Source: Microbacterium sp. zg-Y818 (GTDB lineage Bacteria; Actinomycetota; Actinomycetes; Actinomycetales; Microbacteriaceae). From it: 64,000 nt of DNA. A model generated the notes under the pieces. It worked only from the letters and a program-made list of their open reading frames with translations, made no database searches and was not told the DNA's origin. Made by a program: the position numbers and the translations under genes. Of the stretch, positions 16,588 to 24,911 are shown in pieces (positions within the stretch are counted from its first letter, which is position 1; every line of letters starts with the position of its first letter). Location: the NCBI RefSeq assembly GCF_030246905.1, contig NZ_CP126741.1:496001-560000 (forward strand), in the 5' to 3' direction.

Positions 16588-19500
16588 GTGGGCTTGGCTG
16601 GGGAACCTCGACGGTTGTCGAAGGGCGGCGAGGGTGCCGGTCTGCTCGTGGGATCGACCGACGCCGCTGCGGCACAGGGTGAGGAGTCCTGGACTCCCGC
16701 CTCGGCGCTGATCCCGCCGGAGCTGCGCAAATACCTCGACTCCTTCGACCGAGTGAACCCGCTCCAGTCGCGGGCTCTGCCTGTGGTCCTGTCCACGTCG
16801 GGCCACGTGATGGTCGTCGCGCCGACGAGCTCGGGCAAGACCCTCATCGGTGAGGCTGCCGCGCTGCGATCGATCGTCTCGGACGGCAAGCCCGCCGTGT
16901 GGCTGCTCCCCGCCCGCGCCCTCGCGGCGGAAGTGGCGGAGATCGCCCGGCGGTGGAGCGCGCACGGCATCCGGACCGTCGAGCTGACCGGCGAGACGAA
17001 CATGTCCAGCGATGCGGTGCGCCAGGCGCAGCTCTGGGTGGCGACCACCGAGAAGTTCGAGGCGCTCTACCGGCGGGCGTCGCTGAAGGACGTCATCAGC
17101 CGCATCGGATGCCTGATCATCGACGAGGTCCATCTGGTGGGCGACCCCGCCCGCGGCGCGACGCTCGAGTCGCTCATCGCCCGGCTGCGTGTCGCCGGGG
17201 GCGGCACGCGCATCGTCGCACTGTCGGCGACGGTCTCGAACGCCGAAGAGCTCGCGGCGTGGTTCCACGCAGACCTCGTGCGCTCCGCGTGGCGCCCGAC
17301 GGCGCTGACGACCCGGCTCATTCCGTACGACGTCCCGACGCGAGGCAAGCGCGAGGACTACGAGACCGCGAAGGACGAGGTCGTCCTGCCGCTCCTGCGA
17401 CGCCTGGTCGGCGAGGACCTGGGCAGCTCGTCTCCCCGGGCGGCCGAGAAGGGATCCTCCAGCGCGGTCGTGTTCTGCGGGAGCAAGGCGGCGGTCGTCC
17501 GCACGGCTGCCCGCGCCGCGGGGGTGCCTTACCGAGGCGTCGACCTCGAGACGGTGGTCGAGTCCTGCTTCCGCCGAGGCATCGGCATTCACTTCCGTGA
17601 TGCGCCGCATTCGGGCCGCGCGCTGGACGCGTTCCGGACGCGTGCCCTGCGTGTGCTGGTGGCGACGTCGGGCCTGTCGACGGGGGTGAACACCCCCGCG
17701 AAGTTCGTCGTGATCCGAGACCTGGAGCTCGGGATGACGCCGCTGGAGGTCAGCCAGGCGCAGCAGATGTTCGGGCGTGCGGGCAGGGCCGGGCAGGAAT
17801 CCGAGGGGTTCGGATTCATGCTGGTCCCGAGAGCCGAGGAATCGGCATGGGCGTCGAGATTCAGCGACGGGTACGCGGCAACCAGCCGGATCGCCGGGCA
17901 GCTCGGCGACGCGATCCTCGCCGAGCTCCTCCTCGGATCCGTCGTCGACCGCACGAGCGCGCGCGCCTGGTTCGAGCAGACGCTCGCGTTCGCCCAGAAC
18001 CGTGCGCGTGTCGATCTGGACGGCGTCATCGACGACCTGCTGCGGCGCGGCTTCGCATCGGAGACCGACGGCCGGCTCGCCCCGACCGAGATCGGCCTGC
18101 TCACCTCCCGCCTCATGATCGACGTCGACTCGGCGGGGGAGATGCGGCGGCTGCTCGCCGCGCTCCCCCTGCCGGCGAACGCGGACGAAGCCGAAGAGCT
18201 CGTCGTGCAGACGGTCGCCAGCGCGGCGGCCACGCTGCGCGACCGCCCCGTCAATGAGCGCACCTACGGGGGGTACGTCGGTCAGCTGCTCGCAGGGTGG
18301 TCGCCGCGGGTCACCGCACGCGCGGCCGATCGGTTCGGCGCGCAGGTGTGCATGGCGGCGGCGCAGATCGTGCTGCGTGCCCCTGGGCGCATGCGCGAGA
18401 CGCCGCCGCTGGGAGTGTCGATGGCGGAGTTCCGCCGCGCGGCGGAGGACATGCCGCGCTACCTGGCATGGGTCGCGGCTCTCGGATATGCGGAGGCCTC
18501 CACCTGGGCTCCCGCCGTCGCCGGCGACCTCGCGCGCCGGATGACCTGGTGGCAGCTGTCCCCCCACCCCGAACGCGGCGCCGGGCGGATGCTCTGGATG
18601 TTCGAGCGGATGCTCGAGCCGCAGCATCACCGCAGTCGGATGCCGGACCTCTGGCGTCGTGCCCGAGCCGCCGGCTTCTCGTCGCCCGACGCGATCCACG
18701 CGAGACCGCGGGGCGTCGACGTCACCGCGGATGGGTTCGCCGACATCGTCAGCGCCCGCGCCCAGCTCCACCTCGATCCCGTCGTCGATCGCGCGCTGCC
18801 CGTGCGCACCTCCACCGCGCACGCCCGCGTGAGCGTCCTGGCCACCGCCGGCAACAGTCGTGCCGTCACCAGCACCCGGCCCACGGTGGGGCCGATCGAC
18901 CTCGCGCTTGTGCCGCGGTCGTCAGGACAGGTGGCGGCGGACGTCTTCCTCTACACGCGCGACGGTGACTTCGGCTACGACAACCTCGTCGCGGACATCC
19001 CCGAGGGCGTGCCCGCGCTCACTCCGCTCGACGAGGCCGTGGGGCTGCTCGACGACCTTCCCGTGGTGCGCGCGGGGCTGCGTCACCCGCGCGGGGTCCG
19101 CCGGCTCTTCCAGGGTGAGCGCAAGGCCCTGCGTGAGAGCGTGCGGCCGCTCATCGCCGCGGATCCCCGCCTCGCGGCCGTCGCGATCGCGCTGGCGGAG
19201 CACCATGCCGACCCCGAGGCGGCGATCGTCGCGATGCGGACGAATCTGCGCGCGCTCCTCCGGGATTCGAGTCGCCCCGAGCTGCGCTCGCCGGCTGGCG
19301 TGCTGCGGTCCCGCGAGGCGTCGGAGGCGGAGGTGCAGGTCACCCTCGCAGCTCTCCTGGCATCCCTCCAGTTCGAGGTGGGGATCGCGATCTCCGAAGG
19401 GCATCCGCTCGCCGTCGTTCGGCTGAACGAGCAGTGGGCGCTGGCCGGGCCGCGCCATGCGCAGCCGGGCGCGGTCGAGGCGCTCCTCCCGCCCGTGCTC

Positions 19501-19599
19501 CCACGGAGGATCGACGCGGTGTCGGCGCCTGCAGTCTCCCGATCCCGCAGCACGGTGGTCGCGCCGTGCTATGCCTGGACGGCGGAGTTCGCGCGCTGA
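16588..19599 (+). CDS. Large Ski2-like superfamily 2 helicase with long C-terminal region
   Basis: A 1003-residue helicase. Motif I is APTSSGKT (77-84), motif II DEVH (179-182, a variant of DExH), motif III SAT (213-215) and motif VI QMFGRAGRAG near 393; LPARALAAE is motif Ia. The layout is that of the Ski2/Hel308/Brr2 group and also recalls HamB of Hachiman defence. The remaining 550 residues contain a winged-helix-like part (about 460-520) and a helical region I cannot assign. The GTG at 16588 follows GGGGAG and a TACGCT box at 16561. It stands alone: no HamA-type nuclease is next to it. Its end lies 21 bases from a minus-strand tRNA-like gene. Confidence 0.88.
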   Translation: MGLAGEPRRLSKGGEGAGLLVGSTDAAAAQGEESWTPASALIPPELRKYLDSFDRVNPLQSRALPVVLSTSGHVMVVAPTSSGKTLIGEAAALRSIVSDGKPAVWLLPARALAAEVAEIARRWSAHGIRTVELTGETNMSSDAVRQAQLWVATTEKFEALYRRASLKDVISRIGCLIIDEVHLVGDPARGATLESLIARLRVAGGGTRIVALSATVSNAEELAAWFHADLVRSAWRPTALTTRLIPYDVPTRGKREDYETAKDEVVLPLLRRLVGEDLGSSSPRAAEKGSSSAVVFCGSKAAVVRTAARAAGVPYRGVDLETVVESCFRRGIGIHFRDAPHSGRALDAFRTRALRVLVATSGLSTGVNTPAKFVVIRDLELGMTPLEVSQAQQMFGRAGRAGQESEGFGFMLVPRAEESAWASRFSDGYAATSRIAGQLGDAILAELLLGSVVDRTSARAWFEQTLAFAQNRARVDLDGVIDDLLRRGFASETDGRLAPTEIGLLTSRLMIDVDSAGEMRRLLAALPLPANADEAEELVVQTVASAAATLRDRPVNERTYGGYVGQLLAGWSPRVTARAADRFGAQVCMAAAQIVLRAPGRMRETPPLGVSMAEFRRAAEDMPRYLAWVAALGYAEASTWAPAVAGDLARRMTWWQLSPHPERGAGRMLWMFERMLEPQHHRSRMPDLWRRARAAGFSSPDAIHARPRGVDVTADGFADIVSARAQLHLDPVVDRALPVRTSTAHARVSVLATAGNSRAVTSTRPTVGPIDLALVPRSSGQVAADVFLYTRDGDFGYDNLVADIPEGVPALTPLDEAVGLLDDLPVVRAGLRHPRGVRRLFQGERKALRESVRPLIAADPRLAAVAIALAEHHADPEAAIVAMRTNLRALLRDSSRPELRSPAGVLRSREASEAEVQVTLAALLASLQFEVGIAISEGHPLAVVRLNEQWALAGPRHAQPGAVEALLPPVLPRRIDAVSAPAVSRSRSTVVAPCYAWTAEFAR

Positions 19600-19620
19600 G
19601 GCGTGACTCTGCGCGGATAG

Positions 19621-19693
19621 ACGCGACGGCGGGAGTCGAACCCGCAACGCTCCCGGGTATGAGCCGGTGCCCGGGACCACCCGGATCGCCGCG
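19621..19693 (-). tRNA. tRNA-Met-like gene, anticodon CAT, unusual D-arm
   Basis: On the minus strand 73 bases fold as a cloverleaf. The acceptor stem is 7 bp (CGCGGCG with CGTCGCG, one G-U), the T-arm is perfect (GCGGG-TTCGACT-CCCGC), and the anticodon loop is CTCATAC with U33 and anticodon CAU on a 4-bp stem plus one A-G mismatch. The D-arm is odd: CCGG pairs with CCGG around a six-base loop GTGGTC, and position 8 is A instead of U. A TAGCGT box lies 8 bases before the 5' end, so it may be transcribed. No CCA is encoded. It could be a functional variant or a decaying tRNA gene. Confidence 0.6.
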
Positions 19694-19795
19694 ATGCCCC
19701 CACGCTAGGCGGATGCGCCGACACCGGCCTCGCATGTTGCGGCCGGTGGCGACGTGTGACGGCGCGTGACGCGCGCGGCGCGCGGCGGCGGACGC

Positions 19796-20200
19796 TCAGC
19801 GCGCGACGGCGCGGTCGAACGCACCTTGCCGAGTGGAGACGATCTCCTTGCCCAGCGGCGCGAGCGACACCGGCACCATCTTGAAGTCCGCGATGCCCAG
19901 CGGAATGCCGATGATCGTGATGCACAGCGCGACGCCCGAGACGATGTGTCCGATCGCGAGCCAGATGCCGGCGACGATGACCCAGATCACGTTGCCGAGG
20001 AACGACCAGGTGCCTGCGGTGGGCTTCACCACGACCGTGCGCCCGAACGGCCAGAGCGCATACAGCGCGATGCGGAACGACGCGATGCCCCAGGGGATCG
20101 TCACGATGAGCACGCACAGGACGACGCCTGCGGCCAGATAGCCGAGGAACAGCCAGAAGCCGGCCAGGACCAGCCAGATGATGTTCAGCAGGGTGCGCAC
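19796..20200 (-). CDS. YccF domain-containing membrane protein
   Basis: A 134-residue membrane protein with two copies of the YccF/DUF307 unit. Each has a hydrophobic segment, then IP(W/L)GIA(S/D)F and a following conserved stretch (RIALYALWPFGRTVV; KMVPVSLAPLGKEIV). The start is MRTLLNIIWLVLAGFWLFLG, typical of the family. Function is unknown; some relatives are linked to inner-membrane stress. The start codon is GTG at 20200. It is divergent from the PcrA helicase gene, with 74 bases between. Confidence 0.93.
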   Translation of the reverse strand: MRTLLNIIWLVLAGFWLFLGYLAAGVVLCVLIVTIPWGIASFRIALYALWPFGRTVVVKPTAGTWSFLGNVIWVIVAGIWLAIGHIVSGVALCITIIGIPLGIADFKMVPVSLAPLGKEIVSTRQGAFDRAVAR

Positions 20201-20259
20201 GGGTCGATTCTCGCACCGTCGGCTGTGCAGCCGCCCGGCCGGATGTCAGCACCCCCGCC

Positions 20260-20265
20260 TAGACT
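20260..20265 (+). promoter_or_regulatory. -10 box TAGACT for the helicase gene
   Basis: TAGACT ends nine bases before the ATG at 20275. GATGGGA in between could act as a weak ribosome binding site or the mRNA may be nearly leaderless. Confidence 0.55.
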
Positions 20266-20274
20266 TGATGGGAC

Positions 20275-22761
20275 ATGACCGACCCTGCTCCGGCCGCGCG
20301 CGACGCGGCATCCGCCCCTCTGATCGTCGTCGGCGACGCCGGACCGCGGGAGGACGACGACCTGCTGCGCGGCCTCAACGAGCCCCAGCGCCGCGCCGTC
20401 ACCTATCGCGGCCCCGCACTGCTGATCGTCGCGGGCGCAGGCTCGGGCAAGACCCGGGTGCTGACCCACCGCATCGCGTCGCTGCTGCGCAACCGTGAGG
20501 CGTGGCCCAGCCAGATCCTGGCGATCACCTTCACCAACAAGGCTGCCGGTGAGATGCGCGAGCGAGTGGGGCAGCTCGTGGGCGAGGCCTCCCGCGGCAT
20601 GTGGATCTCGACCTTCCACTCCGCGTGCGTGCGCATCCTCCGCCGCGAGGCGGAGCAGTTCGGCTTCAAGAACTCCTTCAGCATCTACGACTCCGGTGAC
20701 TCGCGCGCGCTCATCAAGCGCCTGGTCAAGGAACACGAGGCCGACGCGTTCGGGCTCACCCCGGCATCCGTCCAGGGGCGCATCTCCAAGCTCAAGAACG
20801 AGCTGGCGGATGCCGAGTCGTACGCGCGCCAGGCCAACATGAGCGACCCCGCCGAGCGGGTCTTCGTCGAGGTCTTCGCCGACTACGAGAAGTCGCTGCG
20901 GCGGGCCAACGCCTTCGACTTCGACGACCTCATCGCCCAGACGGTGTATCTCTTCCGCGCCTTCCCGCACGTCGCCGACGTGTACCGGCGGCGGTTCCGC
21001 CACATCCTGGTCGACGAGTACCAGGACACCAACCACGCGCAGTACTCGCTCATCCGCGAGCTCACCCGGCCGGTGTCTGGCGCCAGCGGCGCCGAGCCGT
21101 ACTCCTCCGGCGGCATGATGATCTTCGAGGCCGAGCCCTCGGCGAGCGGCCCCGAGCTCGAGGGGGCATCGCTCACCGTCGTCGGCGACTCGGACCAGTC
21201 GATCTACGCCTTCCGCGGGGCGGACATCCGCAACATCAGCGAGTTCGAGCGCGACTTCCCGGGCGCCGACGTGGTGCTGCTGGAGCAGAACTACCGTTCG
21301 ACGCAGAACATCCTGTCGGCGGCGAACGCCGTCATCGGCAACAACTTCGACCGCAAGGACAAGAAGCTGTGGACCGACGTGGGGGCGGGGGAGAAGATCG
21401 TCGGCTTCACGGGCTACTCGCAGCACGACGAGGCGCAGTTCGTCGCCGACGAGATCGACCGGTTGCGCAAGGCCGGGGTCGGGTACTCCGACATGGCGGT
21501 GTTCTACCGCACCAACTCGCAGTCCCGTGCGCTCGAGGAGATCTTCATCCGCTCGGCCGTGCCCTACAAGATCATGGGCGGAACCAAGTTCTACGAACGG
21601 GCCGAGATCAAGGACGCGCTGGCTTATCTGACCGCCGTGGCGAACCCCGCCGACGAGATGGCGGTGCGCCGCATCCTCAACCGTCCGCGTCGCGGCATCG
21701 GCGATGTCACCGAGACGGCCATCGCCCGGTACGCCGCCGAAGAGCAGATCACCTTCCGCGACGCGCTCGCCAACGCCTCCGCACTGGGCGTCGGGCCGAA
21801 GCTGCAGACAGCGATCTCGCAGCTGGATGCCGTGCTGGCCGAGGCATCCGACCTCATGCTGCCAGCCTCCGGGGAGCTGCCGCCGCCGTCGGCGATCGCC
21901 CAGGGGCTGACGCTGCTGCTGAACAAGAGCGGCTACCTCGACGCCCTGCGGCGGAGCAAGGACCCGCAGGACGAGGCGCGGGTGGAGAACCTCGACGAGT
22001 TCGTCGCGGTCGCGCGCGAATTCGCCCGCAACAATCCCGAGGGCACGATCCTGGACTTCCTCACCGATGTCGCCCTCGTCTCGGATGCCGATGACCTCGA
22101 CGACGGATCCGGCTCGGTGTCGCTGATGACTCTGCACACCGCCAAGGGCCTGGAGTTCGACACGGTGTTCCTCACCGGCGTCGAGGAGGACCTCATCCCG
22201 CACCGTATCTCGGCGGGGGAGCCGGGCGGACCGCAGGAGGAGCGGCGCCTCTTCTACGTCGGCATCACCCGCGCACGCAAGCGCCTCTACCTGTCGCTGG
22301 CGATGACCCGCGCGCAGTTCGGCGAGGTCTCGGCGGCCATGCCCAGCCGGTTCCTGCAGGAGATCCCGGCCGACCTCGTGCACTGGCGGCAGTCGCCCGG
22401 CGACGTCAACTCGCGCGGCGGCACGCAGTCGCGCGCGCTGAACGCGCGCCGCCCCGGCGGCGGCTCCGGCTCGTCCGGGGGCTTCGGCGGAGGGTCGCGC
22501 TACGGCGACGACCTGGTGCCGCTCGGGCGCTCCGCCCGCGTCACCGACCCCAGCCGGTTCCCGAACCGTGTGACGGCGAAGGTGCGCGACAACGGCGATC
22601 TCGAGCTCGCCGCGGGGGACCGCATCCGCCACGACGACTTCGGCGAGGGCCGGGTGGACACCGTCACCGGCGAGGGCGCCAAGCGCATCGCCCACGTGCG
22701 CTTCGACACCGCCGGGGCCAAGAAGCTGCTGATCAAGGTCGCGCCGATCGTCAAGCTCTGA
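20275..22761 (+). CDS. pcrA: UvrD/PcrA-type ATP-dependent DNA helicase
   Basis: A superfamily 1A 3'-5' helicase of 828 residues, working in nucleotide excision repair and removal of recombination intermediates. All motifs are present: the Q-like LNEPQRRAV, Walker A AGAGSGKTRVLTHR near 53, DEYQDTN, GDSDQSIYAFRGAD, QNYRST, TLHTAKGLEFDTVF and YVGITRARKRL. Between motifs II and III lies an extra acidic, Ser/Gly-rich loop of about 25 residues (around GGMMIFEAEPSASG) that mycobacterial UvrD1, as I recall it, lacks. The C-terminus has a Gly/Ser linker and a Tudor-like RNA-polymerase-interaction domain (GDRIRHDDFGEGRVD). The start is a clear ATG. Confidence 0.96.
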   Translation: MTDPAPAARDAASAPLIVVGDAGPREDDDLLRGLNEPQRRAVTYRGPALLIVAGAGSGKTRVLTHRIASLLRNREAWPSQILAITFTNKAAGEMRERVGQLVGEASRGMWISTFHSACVRILRREAEQFGFKNSFSIYDSGDSRALIKRLVKEHEADAFGLTPASVQGRISKLKNELADAESYARQANMSDPAERVFVEVFADYEKSLRRANAFDFDDLIAQTVYLFRAFPHVADVYRRRFRHILVDEYQDTNHAQYSLIRELTRPVSGASGAEPYSSGGMMIFEAEPSASGPELEGASLTVVGDSDQSIYAFRGADIRNISEFERDFPGADVVLLEQNYRSTQNILSAANAVIGNNFDRKDKKLWTDVGAGEKIVGFTGYSQHDEAQFVADEIDRLRKAGVGYSDMAVFYRTNSQSRALEEIFIRSAVPYKIMGGTKFYERAEIKDALAYLTAVANPADEMAVRRILNRPRRGIGDVTETAIARYAAEEQITFRDALANASALGVGPKLQTAISQLDAVLAEASDLMLPASGELPPPSAIAQGLTLLLNKSGYLDALRRSKDPQDEARVENLDEFVAVAREFARNNPEGTILDFLTDVALVSDADDLDDGSGSVSLMTLHTAKGLEFDTVFLTGVEEDLIPHRISAGEPGGPQEERRLFYVGITRARKRLYLSLAMTRAQFGEVSAAMPSRFLQEIPADLVHWRQSPGDVNSRGGTQSRALNARRPGGGSGSSGGFGGGSRYGDDLVPLGRSARVTDPSRFPNRVTAKVRDNGDLELAAGDRIRHDDFGEGRVDTVTGEGAKRIAHVRFDTAGAKKLLIKVAPIVKL

Positions 22762-22781
22762 GCGTCTCCCCACCCACCGGC

Positions 22782-22787
22782 TACGCT
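22782..22787 (+). promoter_or_regulatory. -10 box TACGCT, leaderless start
   Basis: TACGCT ends six bases before the ATG at 22794. Confidence 0.65.
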
Positions 22788-22793
22788 CGACAG

Positions 22794-23813
22794 ATGGCTC
22801 TGTTCTCCCGGCGCGACAAGAAGACCACTGCACCCGACGAGGTCGAGACGGCTGACGTGGCCCCCCAGCAGGAAGCGCCGGGCGTCGACGCCGAGGCGGT
22901 GCCGCAGGTGAACATCTCGATGTCGACCTTCGGCAAGCCCGCCCCGGCGGCCCGGCCGGCGTCGGTGCCCGTGCCCGAAGGTGCCCAGCGGGTGCAGCGG
23001 GGACCGGCCGAGGCTCCGGCGCGCACCGAGAGCGTACCGGGACTCCCGGACAACGTGCTCGTGCGCCAGGCGCTTCTGGCGCTGCCGGAGCAGCCCGAAC
23101 CCCTCGACATCATGATGCTCATGCGCCAGCTGCTGCAGGGCCATCTGTTCGTCCGCGTGCGCGGCGACGCCCGGGCGCAGCTGGCCGAGGGCAAGCAGCT
23201 CACCATGGCGGTCTCCGCGGTCGGCGACGACCGGTACCTGCTGGCGTTCACCGGCGGCGACGCGCTGCAGGCCAGCGTCGCGGCCGACGGCGACAAGGAG
23301 ACCTCCGCGATGGGGCAGCCCGTCGGCGCGATCCTCCGCAACGTCGTCGACGGCCCGTACGCCGGGTTCATCCTCGACCACGCGACCCCGGGTCGTCGGG
23401 CCATCCTGCCCAAGGCCCTCGTGGAGAAGACCCTCCAAGACGCCGACCCCGAGTTCACGCTGAAGAACCTGCTCGCCGGCGAGCGCACCGAGGAGACTCC
23501 CGCGGCTGTGGGGGCAGCCCTCGCGACCACCCGTGTGTGGGTGGCCGCGGGCGCGGTGCCCGGCGAGGAGAAGCGCATGGGCGTCTCGGAGGTGCGCGGC
23601 GCGAACGGCTCCCGTCACCTCGAGGTGTTCTCGCACCCGCTCGAGGTCGCGGTGCTCGGCCGCAACGACCGCGCGGTGCCGCTCACCCCGCAGCAGCTGT
23701 CCAAGGCGCTCGTCGCCGACGCCGGCCTCAGCGGCGTCGTCGTCGACCCGGCCGGTCCGTGGATCATGCTCGACCGGTCGGCGCTCGCCCCGGTCATCGC
23801 GCTCACCGCCTGA
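22794..23813 (+). CDS. SseB-family N-terminal domain protein
   Basis: A 339-residue cytoplasmic protein with an acidic, disordered first 85 residues starting MALFSRRDKKTT. Two alpha/beta units follow that resemble the SseB N-terminal domain (VRQALLALPEQPE..., then YLLAFTGGDALQAS...; and again TTRVWVAAGA...GVSEVRGANG). The role of this family outside enhanced serine sensitivity in E. coli is unclear. TACGCT six bases before the ATG indicates a separate leaderless transcript even though the helicase gene ends only 32 bases upstream. Confidence 0.75.
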   Translation: MALFSRRDKKTTAPDEVETADVAPQQEAPGVDAEAVPQVNISMSTFGKPAPAARPASVPVPEGAQRVQRGPAEAPARTESVPGLPDNVLVRQALLALPEQPEPLDIMMLMRQLLQGHLFVRVRGDARAQLAEGKQLTMAVSAVGDDRYLLAFTGGDALQASVAADGDKETSAMGQPVGAILRNVVDGPYAGFILDHATPGRRAILPKALVEKTLQDADPEFTLKNLLAGERTEETPAAVGAALATTRVWVAAGAVPGEEKRMGVSEVRGANGSRHLEVFSHPLEVAVLGRNDRAVPLTPQQLSKALVADAGLSGVVVDPAGPWIMLDRSALAPVIALTA

Positions 23814-23864
23814 GCCGCCCCGCGACACCCCGCACCGGGCGGTGCGCCGGCGCGCCCGCACCCC

Positions 23865-23870
23865 TAGGGT
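23865..23870 (+). promoter_or_regulatory. -10 box TAGGGT, leaderless start
   Basis: TAGGGT ends six bases before the ATG at 23877. Confidence 0.65.
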
Positions 23871-23876
23871 CGGGGC

Positions 23877-24908
23877 ATGGCATCGGAGCGCATCACCCTC
23901 ACCGTCCCCGGTCCCGACGGCGACCGGGAGGTCGGCCTCTCGAGCCCCAACCGGGTGCTGTGGCCCGATCTCGGCATCACCAAGCACGAGCTGGCCGAGT
24001 ACGTGATCGCGGTGGCCGAGCCGTTCCTCACCGCCAACGGCGACCGGCCGGTGTCGCTGGAGCGCTTCCCCGCCGGCATCGACGGGGAGCGGTTCTACTC
24101 GAAGAACCCGCCCAAGGGCGCGCCGGAGTACGTCGACGAGGTCATGGTCACCTACAACAGCGGGCGTCGGCATCCGCAGGTCGTCCTCCGCGAGATCGCC
24201 GCCGCCGTCTGGGCCGTGCAGATGAACACCGTGGTCTTCCACCCGTGGGCATCGCTCGCGGCCGACACCGACAACCCCATCGAGCTGCGCATCGATCTCG
24301 ACCCGCAGCCGGGCACCGACTTCGCCGATGCCGCCGCGGTGGCGCCGGCCCTGCGCGACGTGCTCGCCGAGGCGGGGCTGACCGCGTTCCTCAAGACCAG
24401 CGGCAACCGCGGTATTCACGTCTTCTGTCCGATCGAACCGACCCACGAGTTCCTCGACGTGCGCCACGCCGTCATCGCCGCCAGCCGCGAGCTCGAGCGG
24501 CGGATGCCGCAGAAGGTCACGACGAACTGGTGGAAAGAGGAGCGCGGAGAGCGCATCTTCCTCGACTTCAACCAGGCCAACCGCGATCGCACGATGGCGG
24601 GCGCCTACAGCCCACGGGCGCTCCCCGGTGCGCCGGTGGCGACGCCGGTGACATGGGACGAGCTCGCGGCGGGGGTCGACCCCGCCGCCTTCACCGTGCG
24701 CACGGTCCCCGCGCGACTCGCGGACGTCGGCGACCCGTGGGCGGATCTGCAGGCCGCTCCCGGGCGCATCGACACGCTGCTGCAGTGGTGGGAGCGTGAC
24801 GTCGCAGACGGGCTCGGTGAGCTCCCGTTCCCGCCGGACTTCCCCAAGATGCCGGGAGAGCCCCCGCGGGTGCAACCCAGCCGCGCGCGGCAGCCCGAAG
24901 AGGGCTGA
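23877..24908 (+). CDS. LigD-type polymerase (archaeo-eukaryotic primase) domain protein
   Basis: A stand-alone version (343 residues) of the polymerase domain of the bacterial end-joining protein LigD. It would add ribo- or deoxynucleotides at double-strand breaks. The start has the family motif NRVLWPDLGITKHELAEY. The catalytic DxD is in RIDLDPQPG, the conserved SGNRGIHVF follows, and HPWAS and VTTNWWKEERG are also present. There is no ligase or phosphoesterase domain; an ATP-dependent ligase is encoded 1.3 kb on, on the other strand. No Ku gene is in the window. The stop lies four bases from that of the convergent AI-2E gene; AGGGCT-G-AGCCCT spans the junction. Confidence 0.93.
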   Translation: MASERITLTVPGPDGDREVGLSSPNRVLWPDLGITKHELAEYVIAVAEPFLTANGDRPVSLERFPAGIDGERFYSKNPPKGAPEYVDEVMVTYNSGRRHPQVVLREIAAAVWAVQMNTVVFHPWASLAADTDNPIELRIDLDPQPGTDFADAAAVAPALRDVLAEAGLTAFLKTSGNRGIHVFCPIEPTHEFLDVRHAVIAASRELERRMPQKVTTNWWKEERGERIFLDFNQANRDRTMAGAYSPRALPGAPVATPVTWDELAAGVDPAAFTVRTVPARLADVGDPWADLQAAPGRIDTLLQWWERDVADGLGELPFPPDFPKMPGEPPRVQPSRARQPEEG

Positions 24909-24911
24909 GCC

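Noticed and set aside
16444..18822. A 792-codon open frame on the minus strand opposite the helicase
   Set aside because: High-GC shadow: its codon positions mirror those of the helicase, its product has no recognisable motif, and the helicase motifs are beyond doubt.
16588..19599. Hachiman (HamA-HamB) defence system
   Set aside because: The helicase resembles HamB in class, but no HamA-like nuclease gene lies next to it; upstream are S4 and MFS genes on the other strand.
13048..19693. Integrated genomic island ending at the tRNA-like gene
   Set aside because: No integrase and no repeated copy of the tRNA 3' end were found; base composition by eye does not change.
20185..22833. An 882-codon open frame opposite the PcrA/UvrD gene, and a similar 727-codon frame opposite icd (58742-60925)
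   Set aside because: Both are antisense shadows of well-recognised enzymes with Arg/Gly/Ala/His-rich low-complexity translations.
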